From assembly GCF_005233515.1 (NCBI RefSeq), contig NZ_QFZZ01000009.1:124001-188000 (forward strand): a DNA stretch of 64,000 nucleotides, given 5' to 3'. The first letter of the stretch is position 1, and every line of letters starts with the position of its first letter. The translations under genes were made by a program, and so were the position numbers. Below, one piece after another: positions 36,604-44,967 of this stretch. This stretch comes from Pseudomonas sp. CFBP13508. Its GTDB lineage: Bacteria > Pseudomonadota > Gammaproteobacteria > Pseudomonadales > Pseudomonadaceae. Under the pieces are notes generated by a model. The model saw only the letters and a program-made list of their open reading frames with translations, made no database searches and was not told the DNA's origin.

Positions 36604-37555
36604 CCGAAAAGCGCTCGCGATAAGCCTGCGGTGTCACGCCAATCGCTCGGAGAAAACTGCGCCGCAGCGTCTCTTCACTGCCAAACCCGCAATTGGCGGC
36701 GATGCGTTTCACCGGCAGGCCGGTATCGCTGAGCAGTCGCCGAGCGGTTTCGACGCGGATCAGTTCGATCGCCCGCGCCGGGGTCTGGCCGGTGTTGGCG
36801 CGGTAGTGGCGGATGAAGCTGCGTTCGCTCATGCCGGCCTGTTCGGCGAGGGTCGGGATGCCGAGGTCGCAGGTCAGGTTTTCGGCGATCCAGGCGTGCA
36901 GTTCATCGAAGCGGTTGCCCTGTTGTTGCAGCGACAGCGTCACGCTGAATTGCGACTGCCCGCCCGGGCGTTTCAGGAAGACGACCAAGTGCCGGGCGAC
37001 GTCGAGGGCGATGTCGCGGCCGAGGTCTTCTTCGACCATGGCCAGCGCCAGATCGATACCGGCCGTGACCCCGGCAGAAGTCCATACCGGGCCGTCGTTG
37101 ATGAAGATCGGGTTGGCCTCGACGCGCAGATTGGGATGTTGCGCGGCCAATTGCTCGCAGCGCGTCCAGTGGGTGACCACGCGGCGACCATCGAGCCAGC
37201 CGCTGGCCGCGAGCAGAAAGGCCCCGGTGCACACCGAAGCCACGCGCCGGCAATGAGTGCCGTGCTCGCGCACCCAGCCAACCAGTTGCGAGTCTTCGGC
37301 GGCGGGATAAATGCCCCAGCCGCCGGCGATGATCAAGGTATCGCTGGGCGTTTGCGGCAACGGTTCGGCCAGCACCGCCAGACCCGCCGATGACATCACC
37401 GCCCCGCCGCCGCTGGCGATCACGCTCGGCGCATACGGCACCGACATTCCGCGCTGGCGGGCCAGATCGTTGGCCGAGGCGAACACCTGCAACGGCCCGG
37501 TAACATCGAGAATCTGCATGTTGGCGAACGCGAGGACGTGAATGGCTTTGGGCAT
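36572..37555 (-). CDS. GlxA-family transcriptional regulator (DJ-1/PfpI domain plus AraC HTH)
   Basis: A 327-residue regulator. Residues about 5-170 form a DJ-1/PfpI-like domain that keeps a cysteine in the nucleophile-elbow region (VCTGAFLLAASGWL). Residues about 220-320 form an AraC-type double helix-turn-helix (RSFIRHYRANTGQTP; RIAANCGFGSEETLRRSF). Such proteins usually activate a neighbouring operon in response to a small molecule. It is divergent from the isonitrile hydratase-like gene at 37645, which also has a DJ-1 fold, so that gene is a likely target. The start codon at 37555 has no clear ribosome site, and a direct repeat begins right next to it. Confidence 0.88.
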   Translation of the reverse strand: MPKAIHVLAFANMQILDVTGPLQVFASANDLARQRGMSVPYAPSVIASGGGAVMSSAGLAVLAEPLPQTPSDTLIIAGGWGIYPAAEDSQLVGWVREHGTHCRRVASVCTGAFLLAASGWLDGRRVVTHWTRCEQLAAQHPNLRVEANPIFINDGPVWTSAGVTAGIDLALAMVEEDLGRDIALDVARHLVVFLKRPGGQSQFSVTLSLQQQGNRFDELHAWIAENLTCDLGIPTLAEQAGMSERSFIRHYRANTGQTPARAIELIRVETARRLLSDTGLPVKRIAANCGFGSEETLRRSFLRAIGVTPQAYRERFSVSVATDSVLP

Positions 37556-37584
37556 TTGGCGTAATTCGTGGGTTGATTGGCGTA
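37556..37584. promoter_or_regulatory. Direct repeats in the GlxA/InhA divergent promoter
   Basis: TTGGCGTA occurs at 37556-37563 and again at 37577-37584, 21 bases start to start, i.e. two helical turns, the usual layout of AraC-family half-sites. The first copy touches the regulator start codon, which suggests autoregulation. Confidence 0.45.
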
Positions 37585-37644
37585 TGCGCCAGAACCTACC
37601 CGCCTACAGTGAAGTCGTCCACTTCTTTCAACGGAGCCACAACG

Positions 37645-38331
37645 ATGACGCTGCAGATCGGTTTTCTGTTATTCCCGCAGGTTCAGCAACTCGACCTGAC
37701 CGGCCCTTACGACGTGCTCGCCTCGTTGCCCGGCGTGCAGGTGCATCTGGTCTGGAAGGACCTGATGCCGGTGACGTCCAGCACCGGCCTGCTGCTGAAA
37801 CCGACCACGACGTTCGACGATTGCCCGGATCTGGATGTGATCTGCGTGCCAGGCGGTGGCGGCGTCGGGCCGTTGATGGAAGACCAGCAGACGCTGGATT
37901 TCATCAAACGCCAGGCCGCGCAGGCACGTTATGTGACCTCGGTGTGCACCGGCTCGCTGGTGCTCGGCGCGGCGGGTCTGTTGCAGGGCAAGCGGGCGAC
38001 CACGCATTGGGCGTATCACCAGTTGCTGCCGACGCTGGGAGCAATTGCGGTGAAGGATCGGGTGGTGCGCGACGGCAATCTTTTTACCGGCGGCGGGATC
38101 ACCGCCGGGATCGATTTTGCCTTGGTGCTCGCGGCGGAACTGGTCGATGCCGACACGGCGCAACTGGTGCAGTTGCAACTGGAATATGCCCCGGCACCGC
38201 CGTTCAATGCCGGCAGTCCGGATGTGGCGCCAAGTGCGGTGGTCGATGAAGCGCGGTTGCGCGCGGCGCCTTCGTTGAAGCTGCGCACCGAGATTACCGA
38301 ACGCGCGGCCGCCAAACTGGGCCTGCGCTGA
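37645..38331 (+). CDS. DJ-1/PfpI family protein, isonitrile hydratase-like (InhA)
   Basis: A 228-residue DJ-1/PfpI protein. The likely nucleophile cysteine lies in SVCTGSLVLGAAGLL, followed by KRATTHW. The early Asp in QLDLTGPYDVL is the partner acid seen in isonitrile hydratase of P. putida, a protein of about this length that converts isonitriles to N-formamides. The ATG at 37645 follows ACGGAG. It is divergent from the GlxA-type regulator, its likely controller. Other DJ-1 functions cannot be excluded. Confidence 0.82.
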   Translation: MTLQIGFLLFPQVQQLDLTGPYDVLASLPGVQVHLVWKDLMPVTSSTGLLLKPTTTFDDCPDLDVICVPGGGGVGPLMEDQQTLDFIKRQAAQARYVTSVCTGSLVLGAAGLLQGKRATTHWAYHQLLPTLGAIAVKDRVVRDGNLFTGGGITAGIDFALVLAAELVDADTAQLVQLQLEYAPAPPFNAGSPDVAPSAVVDEARLRAAPSLKLRTEITERAAAKLGLR

Positions 38332-38351
38332 TCTTCAGCCGAATGCAAAAC

Positions 38352-38442
38352 CTGTGGGAGCGAGCCTGCTCGCGAAAGCGGAGTGTCAGTCGCCAGTGAC
38401 GTCATCTGCAAAACCGCTTTCGCGAGCAGGCTCGCTCCCACA
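38352..38442. repeat. Inverted REP pair (REPIN)
   Basis: REP copies at 38352-38380 and, inverted, 38415-38442, separated by about 34 bases, directly after the isonitrile hydratase-like gene. Confidence 0.85.
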
Positions 38443-38540
38443 TTTGATTTGTGTCGGGCATGACTGCCACACCTTCACTTGTCCCACTTCCCTCGCCCGT
38501 GTAGAAAGCCCCTTCCAGAAATCTCGCACAAGGACTTTCG

Positions 38541-39332
38541 ATGAAGGCGCTGCCCTGGCTCTATCTCGCGCTGCTCGGCCTCGGTTACGGATTGGCCCTG
38601 AGCTACGGCCAGCTCGGTTGGCTGGCATTGATCTCCGTGGGGCTTCTGTTGTTCGCCGCGTTCGCCGTGCGCCAGCAACAAGTACCGTTTGCGCGCTGGC
38701 TCGGCCATGGCCTGTTCATTGTTCTGGCCGTGGCACTTGCGCTGCACTGGCTGCCGGGCTTCGCCAACGGCCGGGTGATCAATCCGCAACGTTTCACTGA
38801 CAACGCGGTGCCGTTCGCGATGTATTTCAATCTGGATAAACCGCTGGTGGGCTTCTGGTTGCTGCTGGTTTGTCCGTGGATTGTCGCGCGGCGTTCGTTG
38901 CGCCTGACGGTCTATGCCACCGCCCTCGCCCTGACGCTGTGCGCGATTCTCGCCCTCGGCGGCGCATTGTTGCTCGGCGTAATCGCCTGGGCGCCGAAGT
39001 GGCCGGATCAGGCCTGGCTGTGGGTGCTGAACAATCTGCTGCTGGTGACGCTGGTCGAGGAAGCGCTGTTTCGCGGCTATATACAGGGCGGGCTGAGCCG
39101 TCGCTTCAAGCACCTGCCCTACGGCGACAACCTCGCGCTGCTGTTGGCCTCGCTGCTGTTTGGTCTGGTGCACGCCGGCGCCGGCTGGACCTGGGTGTTG
39201 CTGGCGGGACTGGCCGGGGTCGGCTATGGTCTGGCCTATCGTTTCGGCGGACTGGGCGCGGCGATCGCCACCCATTTCGGCCTGAATCTGTTGCACTTCG
39301 GCCTGTTCACCTATCCGATGCTGGCCAGTTGA
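38541..39332 (+). CDS. CPBP-family intramembrane metalloprotease
   Basis: A 263-residue membrane protein with about eight hydrophobic segments. It carries the CPBP (Abi/CAAX protease-like) motifs: EEALFRG with paired glutamates, a His in FGLVHAG and THFGLNLLHF near the C-terminus. Members cleave peptides within the membrane or act in bacteriocin immunity. The ATG at 38541 follows AAGGAC. It stands alone between a REP pair and the chemoreceptor gene, so neighbours give no hint of substrate. Confidence 0.88.
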   Translation: MKALPWLYLALLGLGYGLALSYGQLGWLALISVGLLLFAAFAVRQQQVPFARWLGHGLFIVLAVALALHWLPGFANGRVINPQRFTDNAVPFAMYFNLDKPLVGFWLLLVCPWIVARRSLRLTVYATALALTLCAILALGGALLLGVIAWAPKWPDQAWLWVLNNLLLVTLVEEALFRGYIQGGLSRRFKHLPYGDNLALLLASLLFGLVHAGAGWTWVLLAGLAGVGYGLAYRFGGLGAAIATHFGLNLLHFGLFTYPMLAS

Positions 39333-39434
39333 CGCAAGCGCGGTTTTGCGACGGCGTACTTGAATCTGAAAAAAAACTTCAATAAAAACCTGTCAGCGCC
39401 GACAACCTTTCAAAGCCTTGCGGATTGAAAAACC

Positions 39435-41000
39435 ATGCGTAACAACCAGCCCATTACACAACGCGAGCGGACCTTTCCAGCTCAGCAACGGTTGATTTCC
39501 ACCACCGATGCCAAGGGCGTGATCACCTACTGCAACGACGCGTTCGTTGAAATCAGCGGATTTTCGCGGGAGGAACTGATCCGGGCGCCGCACAATCTGG
39601 TCCGTCACCCTGACGTGCCGTCGGCGGTGTTCTCGCACATGTGGGGCACATTGAAACAAGGCTTGCCATGGATGGGCATTGTCAAGAATCGCTGCAAATC
39701 CGGTGACCACTACTGGGTTAACGCCTACGTCACGCCGGTGTTTGATGGCAGCCAGGTGGTCGGCTACGAGTCGGTGCGCGTCAAGCCCACCGCCGAACAG
39801 ATCCGCCGTGCCGAAGCGCTTTACCAACGCATCAACCAGGGCAAGTCGGCGATTCCTTCGACGGACAAATGGCTGCCGATCCTGCAGGACTGGCTGCCGT
39901 TCATTCTGGTCAGCCAATTGAGCTTCATGATCGGCGCGACGCTGAACTCGCAATGGGGCTTTGCCCTCGCCGCCGGTTTGTCGGTGCCGCTGGGCCTGAT
40001 GGGCCTGCAATGGCAGCAACGCGGGCTCAAGCGCCTGCTGCGCCTCGCCGAGCAGACCACCTCCGACCCGCTGATCGCGCAGATGTACACCGACAGCCGT
40101 GGCGCGCAGGCGCGTCTGGAGATGTCGATCCTCAGCCAGGAAGCGCGCCTGAAAACCTGCCTGACTCGCCTGCAGGACACCGCCGAACACCTGACCGATC
40201 AGGCCAAACAGTCCGACGCCCTGGCGCACAACAGCTCGACCGGCCTGGAACGCCAGCGCGTGGAAACCGAACAGGTCGCCACCGCCGTCAACCAGATGGC
40301 CGCCACCACCCAGGAAGTCGCCAGCCACGTACAGCGCACCGCTGACGCCACCCAGGAAGCCAACCGCCTGACCGGCCGTGGCCGCGACATCGCCGGGGAA
40401 ACCCGCGAAGCGATCCAGCGGCTGTCCGTCGTCGTCGGTGAAACCGGCCTGACCGTGACGCAACTGGCCAAGGACAGCGACGAAATCGGCGGCGTGGTCG
40501 ACGTGATCAAAGGCATCGCTGACCAGACCAATCTCCTCGCCCTCAACGCTGCGATTGAAGCGGCGCGTGCCGGTGAAATGGGCCGTGGTTTTGCGGTCGT
40601 GGCTGACGAAGTTCGTCAACTGGCGCAACGCACCAGCGAATCCACCGGGCAGATTCACGCGCTGATCGCCAAGTTGCAGCAGACTGCCTCCAGCGCCGTG
40701 CAGACCATGGAAGCCGGGCATCGCCAGGCCGAAGAAGGCGTGGCGCGGGTACTGGAAGCCGACCAGGCGTTGGTCGGCATCAGCGAAGCGGTGGCCAACA
40801 TCACCGACATGACCACGCAGATCGCGGCGGCGACGGAAGAGCAAAGTGCCGTGGCTGAAGAAATCAGCCGCAACATCAGCAATATTTCGGAGTTGGCGGA
40901 TCAGACCTCGGAACAGGCGCATAACTCGGCGTTGCTCAGTGAAGAGCTGACGAAGACGGCCAGCACGCAGTATTCGTTGGTGGCGCGGTTTAACCGCTGA
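39435..41000 (+). CDS. Aer-like methyl-accepting chemotaxis protein with PAS domain
   Basis: A 521-residue chemoreceptor. An N-terminal PAS domain (about 15-120; TDAKGVITYCNDAF, VRHPDVP, YWVNAYVTPV) is followed by a hydrophobic hairpin at about 155-195 and a cytoplasmic signalling domain with the conserved tip (DQTNLLALNAAIEAARAGE). There is no periplasmic ligand domain, as in the redox/aerotaxis receptor Aer, which binds FAD through its PAS domain. Energy or oxygen taxis is therefore likely. A strong hairpin terminator follows. Confidence 0.9.
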   Translation: MRNNQPITQRERTFPAQQRLISTTDAKGVITYCNDAFVEISGFSREELIRAPHNLVRHPDVPSAVFSHMWGTLKQGLPWMGIVKNRCKSGDHYWVNAYVTPVFDGSQVVGYESVRVKPTAEQIRRAEALYQRINQGKSAIPSTDKWLPILQDWLPFILVSQLSFMIGATLNSQWGFALAAGLSVPLGLMGLQWQQRGLKRLLRLAEQTTSDPLIAQMYTDSRGAQARLEMSILSQEARLKTCLTRLQDTAEHLTDQAKQSDALAHNSSTGLERQRVETEQVATAVNQMAATTQEVASHVQRTADATQEANRLTGRGRDIAGETREAIQRLSVVVGETGLTVTQLAKDSDEIGGVVDVIKGIADQTNLLALNAAIEAARAGEMGRGFAVVADEVRQLAQRTSESTGQIHALIAKLQQTASSAVQTMEAGHRQAEEGVARVLEADQALVGISEAVANITDMTTQIAAATEEQSAVAEEISRNISNISELADQTSEQAHNSALLSEELTKTASTQYSLVARFNR

Positions 41001-41018
41001 CTGGAAGGCTGGAATGAA

Positions 41019-41050
41019 AAAACCCGGATGGCGTGAGCTTCCGGGTTTTT
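41019..41050 (+). terminator. Rho-independent terminator after the chemoreceptor gene
   Basis: Stem AAAACCCGGA pairing with TCCGGGTTTT around an 11-base loop, followed by a T run, beginning 18 bases after the stop codon. Confidence 0.85.
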
Positions 41051-41084
41051 GTTGCTTGTCTGAAAGTGATGGTACTTGGCAGAC

Positions 41085-41187
41085 CGCTTTCGCGAACAAG
41101 CTCGCTCACATATTGGAACTGCTTGGGACCACAGTTTTGTGTCCGACGACAATCCCCCTGGGGGAGCGAGCCTGCTCGCGAAGAGGC
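41085..41187. repeat. Inverted REP pair, left copy degenerate
   Basis: The left copy (41085-41110) has drifted (CGCGAACAAGCTCGCTCACA); the right copy (41159-41187) keeps the core GAGCGAGCCTGCTCGCGAA. The pair lies between the chemoreceptor terminator and the 3' end of the DUF6124-like gene. Confidence 0.75.
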
Positions 41188-41204
41188 CATTACAGCCAAC
41201 GAAA

Positions 41205-41558
41205 TTATTGAGGCAACTTCAGCTTATCCAGCAGTCGATTGACCAACAGTTCGTTGAGCATGATCACCTGTTGCAGCGCCAGCAGTGGTTTGCGTTCCGG
41301 GCCGCCTATTGAGTTGGCGATGTTACCGGCCATGGCATGGGCGTAGGAAAGCGACTCGCAGGCTTCGACCAACAGGGTTTCGTCATCCAGCGTGGGGTCG
41401 ACAACATAAACCGGGCGATATTTTGGCGAACTTGGCGGAGCTGCCAGGTCTTCAGGTTTGAGGTAGTAATCGAGGGCGCGGTCGGTGGCTTCCTGGATTT
41501 TTTGCGGGTCGAGTGCGCGGTCGTGGGAGGGTGGCGGGTTGGGGGTGACTTTGAACAT
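41205..41558 (-). CDS. DUF6124-like small protein
   Basis: A 117-residue protein resembling the Pseudomonas DUF6124 family: a disordered Pro-rich start, then VDPTLDDETLLVEACESLSYAHAM and a helical C-terminal half (QQVIMLNELLVNRLLDKL). Its function is not known. An AGGAGTTT site precedes the ATG at 41558. Directly upstream is a possible leader reading frame whose stop codon overlaps that ribosome site. Confidence 0.7.
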   Translation of the reverse strand: MFKVTPNPPPSHDRALDPQKIQEATDRALDYYLKPEDLAAPPSSPKYRPVYVVDPTLDDETLLVEACESLSYAHAMAGNIANSIGGPERKPLLALQQVIMLNELLVNRLLDKLKLPQ

Positions 41559-41785
41559 GATGAAACTCCTATTGCAGATTCAAGGAGCCATCACCTTCGC
41601 TACCAAACGAGGGTGGCGGCCATACGCGGGTTGGTAGACCGGCTGCAATAGGAACCCGGCGCCCGCGAACGAGCCCCACGCATGACCACCATATAAACCG
41701 AGCCCCCAAAAAAAGGACGGTCTGAAGGCGTAGACATACGGCCATTACAGACGGGCTACCAAACCCGATCACTGCTTTTTGTCAG
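41559..41785 (-). promoter_or_regulatory. Candidate structured leader/uORF region of the DUF6124-like gene
   Basis: Reading toward the small gene, a 67-codon frame (GTG at 41772, or ATG at 41745) ends in a TAG at 41569-41571 that overlaps the AGGAG site of the downstream gene, an arrangement that allows translational coupling. The DNA has an inverted pair CTACCAA...TTGGTAG (41600-41637) and a second copy of GCTACCAAAC near 41756. The predicted peptide is not recognised. I regard this as a leader candidate, not a proven gene. Confidence 0.35.
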
Positions 41786-41977
41786 TGACCGAGAAACGAT
41801 ATAGCCAACCTCATAGCGCGTAAGCCGGCGGATTCTGGCGTAGGCGTAGGCAATGGCGCAAGGAGTTGTAGCCGGGATGGCGTAACGGGTCGTGTAGTTT
41901 AAACGTGGGTATTTGATGATGTTTAAGTGCAGGGATTGCCTCTGACAGTCAGGTGGTTTGAGGTCGTCTGGAAGAGA

Positions 41978-42004
41978 GCTTTCGCGAGCAGGCTCGCTCC
42001 CACA
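41978..42004. repeat. Single REP sequence
   Basis: REP core TTCGCGAGCAGGCTCGCTCC. A diverged relative with TCGCTGGCAAGCCAGCTCCC follows at 42053-42076. Confidence 0.8.
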
Positions 42005-42067
42005 TTTGGATCGGGTATATCAGTGGGGGATTGGTCGACTTGGAGGCTGCCATCGCTGGCAAGCCAG

Positions 42068-42372
42068 CTCCCACAGGGATTGAGTCCGGCCGGTAGATAG
42101 TGGTCGGCTGTCAGGCCGCCTTCGCGAGCAAGCTCGCTCCCACAGAAAAGCAAAACAGCGCAGCTGCCCGCGGTAAAGCCGCACCACTCAACAATGAGCG
42201 TTAGCTCGAGTGCTCTCCCACAGGGATTGAGTCCGGCCGGTGGATAATGGTCGGCTGTCAGGCCGCCTGCGCGAGCAGGCTCGCTCCCACAAAAAGCAGA
42301 AAAGCAAAGCAGCGCAGCTGCCCGCGGCGAAGCCGCACCACTCAACAATGAGCGCAAGCTCGAGTGCTCTTG
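42068..42372. repeat. 147-bp tandem duplication containing REP copies
   Basis: The block starting CTCCCACAGGGATTGAGTCC at 42068 starts again at 42215, a period of 147 bases. Each unit holds GTCGGCTGTCAGGCCGCC, a REP (about 42116-42145 and 42264-42291) and the sequence around AACAATGAGCG. The two units differ by scattered substitutions and a few inserted bases. Confidence 0.75.
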
Positions 42373-42625
42373 ATCTTGATCCACCGGCGACGTCGGAAGG
42401 CTGAGTGGAGGGATTGATCCGGGGGTGGGAGCGTAGCGACCGTCTGGCGCAGCCAGACACAGCGGAAGGAGGTGCAGCGAAGCAAACCGGAGCCGCTGCG
42501 CCCGGATCGATCCCGGAGCGAAGGAACCCGAGATTGCGAGGGCCGAACGTAGGAGCTAGCGTTTTTTGCTTACTTTTTTTGGCGCTTGTAAAAAAGTAAG
42601 TCGCCGTCAGGCGAAACCGCCAGCC
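42264..42625. repeat. Second copy of the receptor-spacer repeat element
   Basis: This stretch matches about 828-1165 closely: REP, then GCAGCTGCCCGCGGCGAAGC, CTTGATCCACCGGCGACGTC, GGAGGGATTGATCCGGGGG, GGAAGGAGGTGCAGCGAAGC and a tail with (A)nAAGT and CGCCGTCAGGCG. It has no convincing coding frame. A CTCTCCC-type repeat follows at 42673-42713. Together with the preceding features it fills the gene-free region 41559-42761. Confidence 0.75.
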
Positions 42626-42761
42626 GCAGCTCCCGAAGCAACGGATATGCCCCCAAAAGCAAGATCAACAGCTACCCCCTCACCCCAGCCCTCTCCCCCA
42701 TGGGGGCGAGGGGAAAGGGAGCAGACCTTCATGCAGCGCAAAACCCCGGCCCGACTCAAAA

Positions 42762-43442
42762 TCAGTCACGGAGAAATTCAGCCACCTTCTGCGCAGCACC
42801 CGCCAAATGATCGGAGTGCGTAAAGCCAGAAGCCTTGAGCGGCTTCAAATCATGATCCCCCGCCACCAACCAAAACACCTCAATCCCCGGCGCTAACGAA
42901 TACCCCTCAACCGCCTCGCGATTCCCCAGAGCATCCCGCTCCCCCTGCACAATCAACGTCCGCGTCTTCAACCCAGCCAAATGCTCAACCCGCGGCTTCT
43001 CCGGCTTCCCCACCGCATAAAACGGATACCCCAGACACACCAACACATCCACCCCCAACTCATCCGCCACCAGACTCGCCATCCGCCCGCCCATCGACTT
43101 GCCGCCAACCGCCAAAACCCCAGCGACATGACGCCGCACAAGCGCAAACACCTCCCGCCAGCAATCCAACAGTTTCGGCGCAGGATTCGGCGGCCGCTTC
43201 ACCCCATCCACCCGCCGCTGCGCCATATACGGAAACTCAAACCGCAACACGTTGACCCCAAGCCCGGCAAGGCGCCCAGCCATGTCGTTCATCCAGTCGC
43301 TATCCATCGGCGCCCCCGCCCCGTGCGCCAGAATCAGCGTTGCTGAAGCCTCACCAACAGCGGCATCCCAAAGCCACCCATGATCGAGCACACACTGCGC
43401 CCATTGATCCCCGTCAATACTGGCCTTGTGCTGTTTGTCCAT
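42762..43442 (-). CDS. Alpha/beta hydrolase of the KANSL3/TEX30-like family
   Basis: A 226-residue hydrolase. It has LILAHGAGAPMDSDWM near the N-terminus, the nucleophile elbow GKSMGG, an acid in VQGERDALG and a His in GDHDLKPL. The protein is probably cytoplasmic and its substrate is unknown. Its first codons contain the ANR box at 43404-43417 that serves the divergent ccoN operon, so the 5' end of this gene doubles as regulatory DNA. Confidence 0.82.
   Translation of the reverse strand: MDKQHKASIDGDQWAQCVLDHGWLWDAAVGEASATLILAHGAGAPMDSDWMNDMAGRLAGLGVNVLRFEFPYMAQRRVDGVKRPPNPAPKLLDCWREVFALVRRHVAGVLAVGGKSMGGRMASLVADELGVDVLVCLGYPFYAVGKPEKPRVEHLAGLKTRTLIVQGERDALGNREAVEGYSLAPGIEVFWLVAGDHDLKPLKASGFTHSDHLAGAAQKVAEFLRD
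43404..43417 (+). promoter_or_regulatory. ANR/FNR box for the first ccoNOQP operon
   Basis: TTGAT-CCCC-GTCAA, one base from the ANR/FNR consensus TTGAT-N4-ATCAA. It lies 116 bases before the ccoN start, inside the 5' coding part of the divergent hydrolase gene. It predicts low-oxygen activation. Confidence 0.75.
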
Positions 43443-43532
43443 GCTTGCCTCGCTTTTAGTCTGCCTATAACTCCAGGCGAAGGATTCGCGCCGTTTGCGC
43501 GCTCACTTCGGCTGAACCGTGGATGGGGAACC

Positions 43533-44957
43533 ATGAACACTTCTATCAGTACCGCCTACAACTACAAGGTGGTCCGCCAATTCGCCATTATGACGGTGGT
43601 GTGGGGCATCGTCGGCATGGGCCTCGGGGTTTTTCTCGCGGCGCAATTGGTCTGGCCGGAACTCAACTTCAATTTGCCCTGGACCAGTTTCGGCCGTCTG
43701 CGCCCGCTGCACACCAACGCGGTGATCTTCGCCTTTGGTGGCTGCGCGCTGTTCGCCAGTTCTTTCTATTCGGTGCAACGCACCTGCCAGACACAATTGT
43801 TCGCGCCGCAAATCGCCGCGTTCTGCTTCTGGGGCTGGCAGCTGGTGATCCTGTTGGCGGCGATCAGCCTGCCGCTGGGTTACACCAGTTCCAAGGAATA
43901 CGCCGAACTGGAATGGCCGATCGACATCCTGATCACCATCGTCTGGGTCGCCTACGCCATCGTGTTCTTCGGCACGATCATGCAGCGCAAAACCAAACAC
44001 ATTTATGTGGGCAACTGGTTTTTCGGCGCGTTCATCATCACCGTGGCGATTCTGCACATCGTCAACAACCTTGAGTTGCCGGTGAGTTTCACCAAGTCCT
44101 ACTCGGTGTACGCCGGTGCAACCGACGCGATGGTGCAATGGTGGTATGGCCACAACGCTGTGGGCTTTTTCCTCACCGCCGGCTTCCTCGGCATGATGTA
44201 TTACTTCGTGCCGAAACAGGCCGAGCGTCCGGTGTACTCGTATCGCCTGTCGATCGTGCACTTCTGGGCCTTGATCACCCTGTACATCTGGGCCGGCCCG
44301 CACCACTTGCACTACACCGCGCTGCCGGACTGGGCGCAGTCGCTGGGCATGGTGATGTCGCTGATCCTGCTGGCACCGAGCTGGGGCGGCATGATCAACG
44401 GCATGATGACCCTCTCGGGCGCCTGGCATAAGTTGCGCAGCGACCCGATCCTGCGCTTCCTCGTCGTGTCGCTGGCGTTCTACGGCATGTCGACCTTCGA
44501 AGGGCCGATGATGGCCATCAAGACCGTCAACGCCCTCTCCCACTACACCGACTGGACCATAGGCCACGTTCACGCCGGCGCCCTCGGCTGGGTGGCGATG
44601 ATCTCGATCGGCGCGCTGTATCACATGATCCCGAAAATCTTCGGCAAAGCGCAGATGCACAGCGTCGGTTTGATCAACGCGCACTTCTGGCTGGCGACCA
44701 TCGGCACCGTGCTCTACATCGCTTCGATGTGGGTCAACGGCATCGCCCAGGGTCTGATGTGGCGCGCGGTGAACGAGGACGGCACGCTGACTTACTCATT
44801 CGTCGAAACCCTGGTGGCCAGCCATCCGGGCTTTGTCGTGCGCCTGATCGGCGGGGCGATTTTCCTCAGCGGCATGTTGCTGATGGCTTACAACACCTGG
44901 CGCACCGTGCGGGCCTCGCAGCCTGCTGATGTCGTTGCTGCCGCGCAGATGGCCTGA
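43533..44957 (+). CDS. ccoN: cbb3-type cytochrome c oxidase subunit I, first copy
   Basis: The 474-residue catalytic subunit of the cbb3 oxidase, an inner-membrane enzyme that reduces oxygen at high affinity and pumps protons. About twelve hydrophobic segments are visible. Haem/copper ligands include HTNAVIFAF and the pair in WAGPHHLHYTALPDW; GHVHAGALGW supplies a late histidine. ATG at 43533 is chosen because it matches the start of the second copy (ST..S.TAYNYKVVRQFAIMT). It heads ccoNOQP with the next gene 10 bases downstream. An ANR box upstream suggests this is the low-oxygen-induced set, corresponding by position to cco-2 of P. aeruginosa. Confidence 0.97.
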   Translation: MNTSISTAYNYKVVRQFAIMTVVWGIVGMGLGVFLAAQLVWPELNFNLPWTSFGRLRPLHTNAVIFAFGGCALFASSFYSVQRTCQTQLFAPQIAAFCFWGWQLVILLAAISLPLGYTSSKEYAELEWPIDILITIVWVAYAIVFFGTIMQRKTKHIYVGNWFFGAFIITVAILHIVNNLELPVSFTKSYSVYAGATDAMVQWWYGHNAVGFFLTAGFLGMMYYFVPKQAERPVYSYRLSIVHFWALITLYIWAGPHHLHYTALPDWAQSLGMVMSLILLAPSWGGMINGMMTLSGAWHKLRSDPILRFLVVSLAFYGMSTFEGPMMAIKTVNALSHYTDWTIGHVHAGALGWVAMISIGALYHMIPKIFGKAQMHSVGLINAHFWLATIGTVLYIASMWVNGIAQGLMWRAVNEDGTLTYSFVETLVASHPGFVVRLIGGAIFLSGMLLMAYNTWRTVRASQPADVVAAAQMA

Positions 44958-44967
44958 GGAGTCCGCC

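Noticed and set aside
41978..42660. CRISPR array
   Set aside because: Repeats are palindromic REPs and a two-unit tandem duplication with irregular spacing; no unique spacers and no cas genes.
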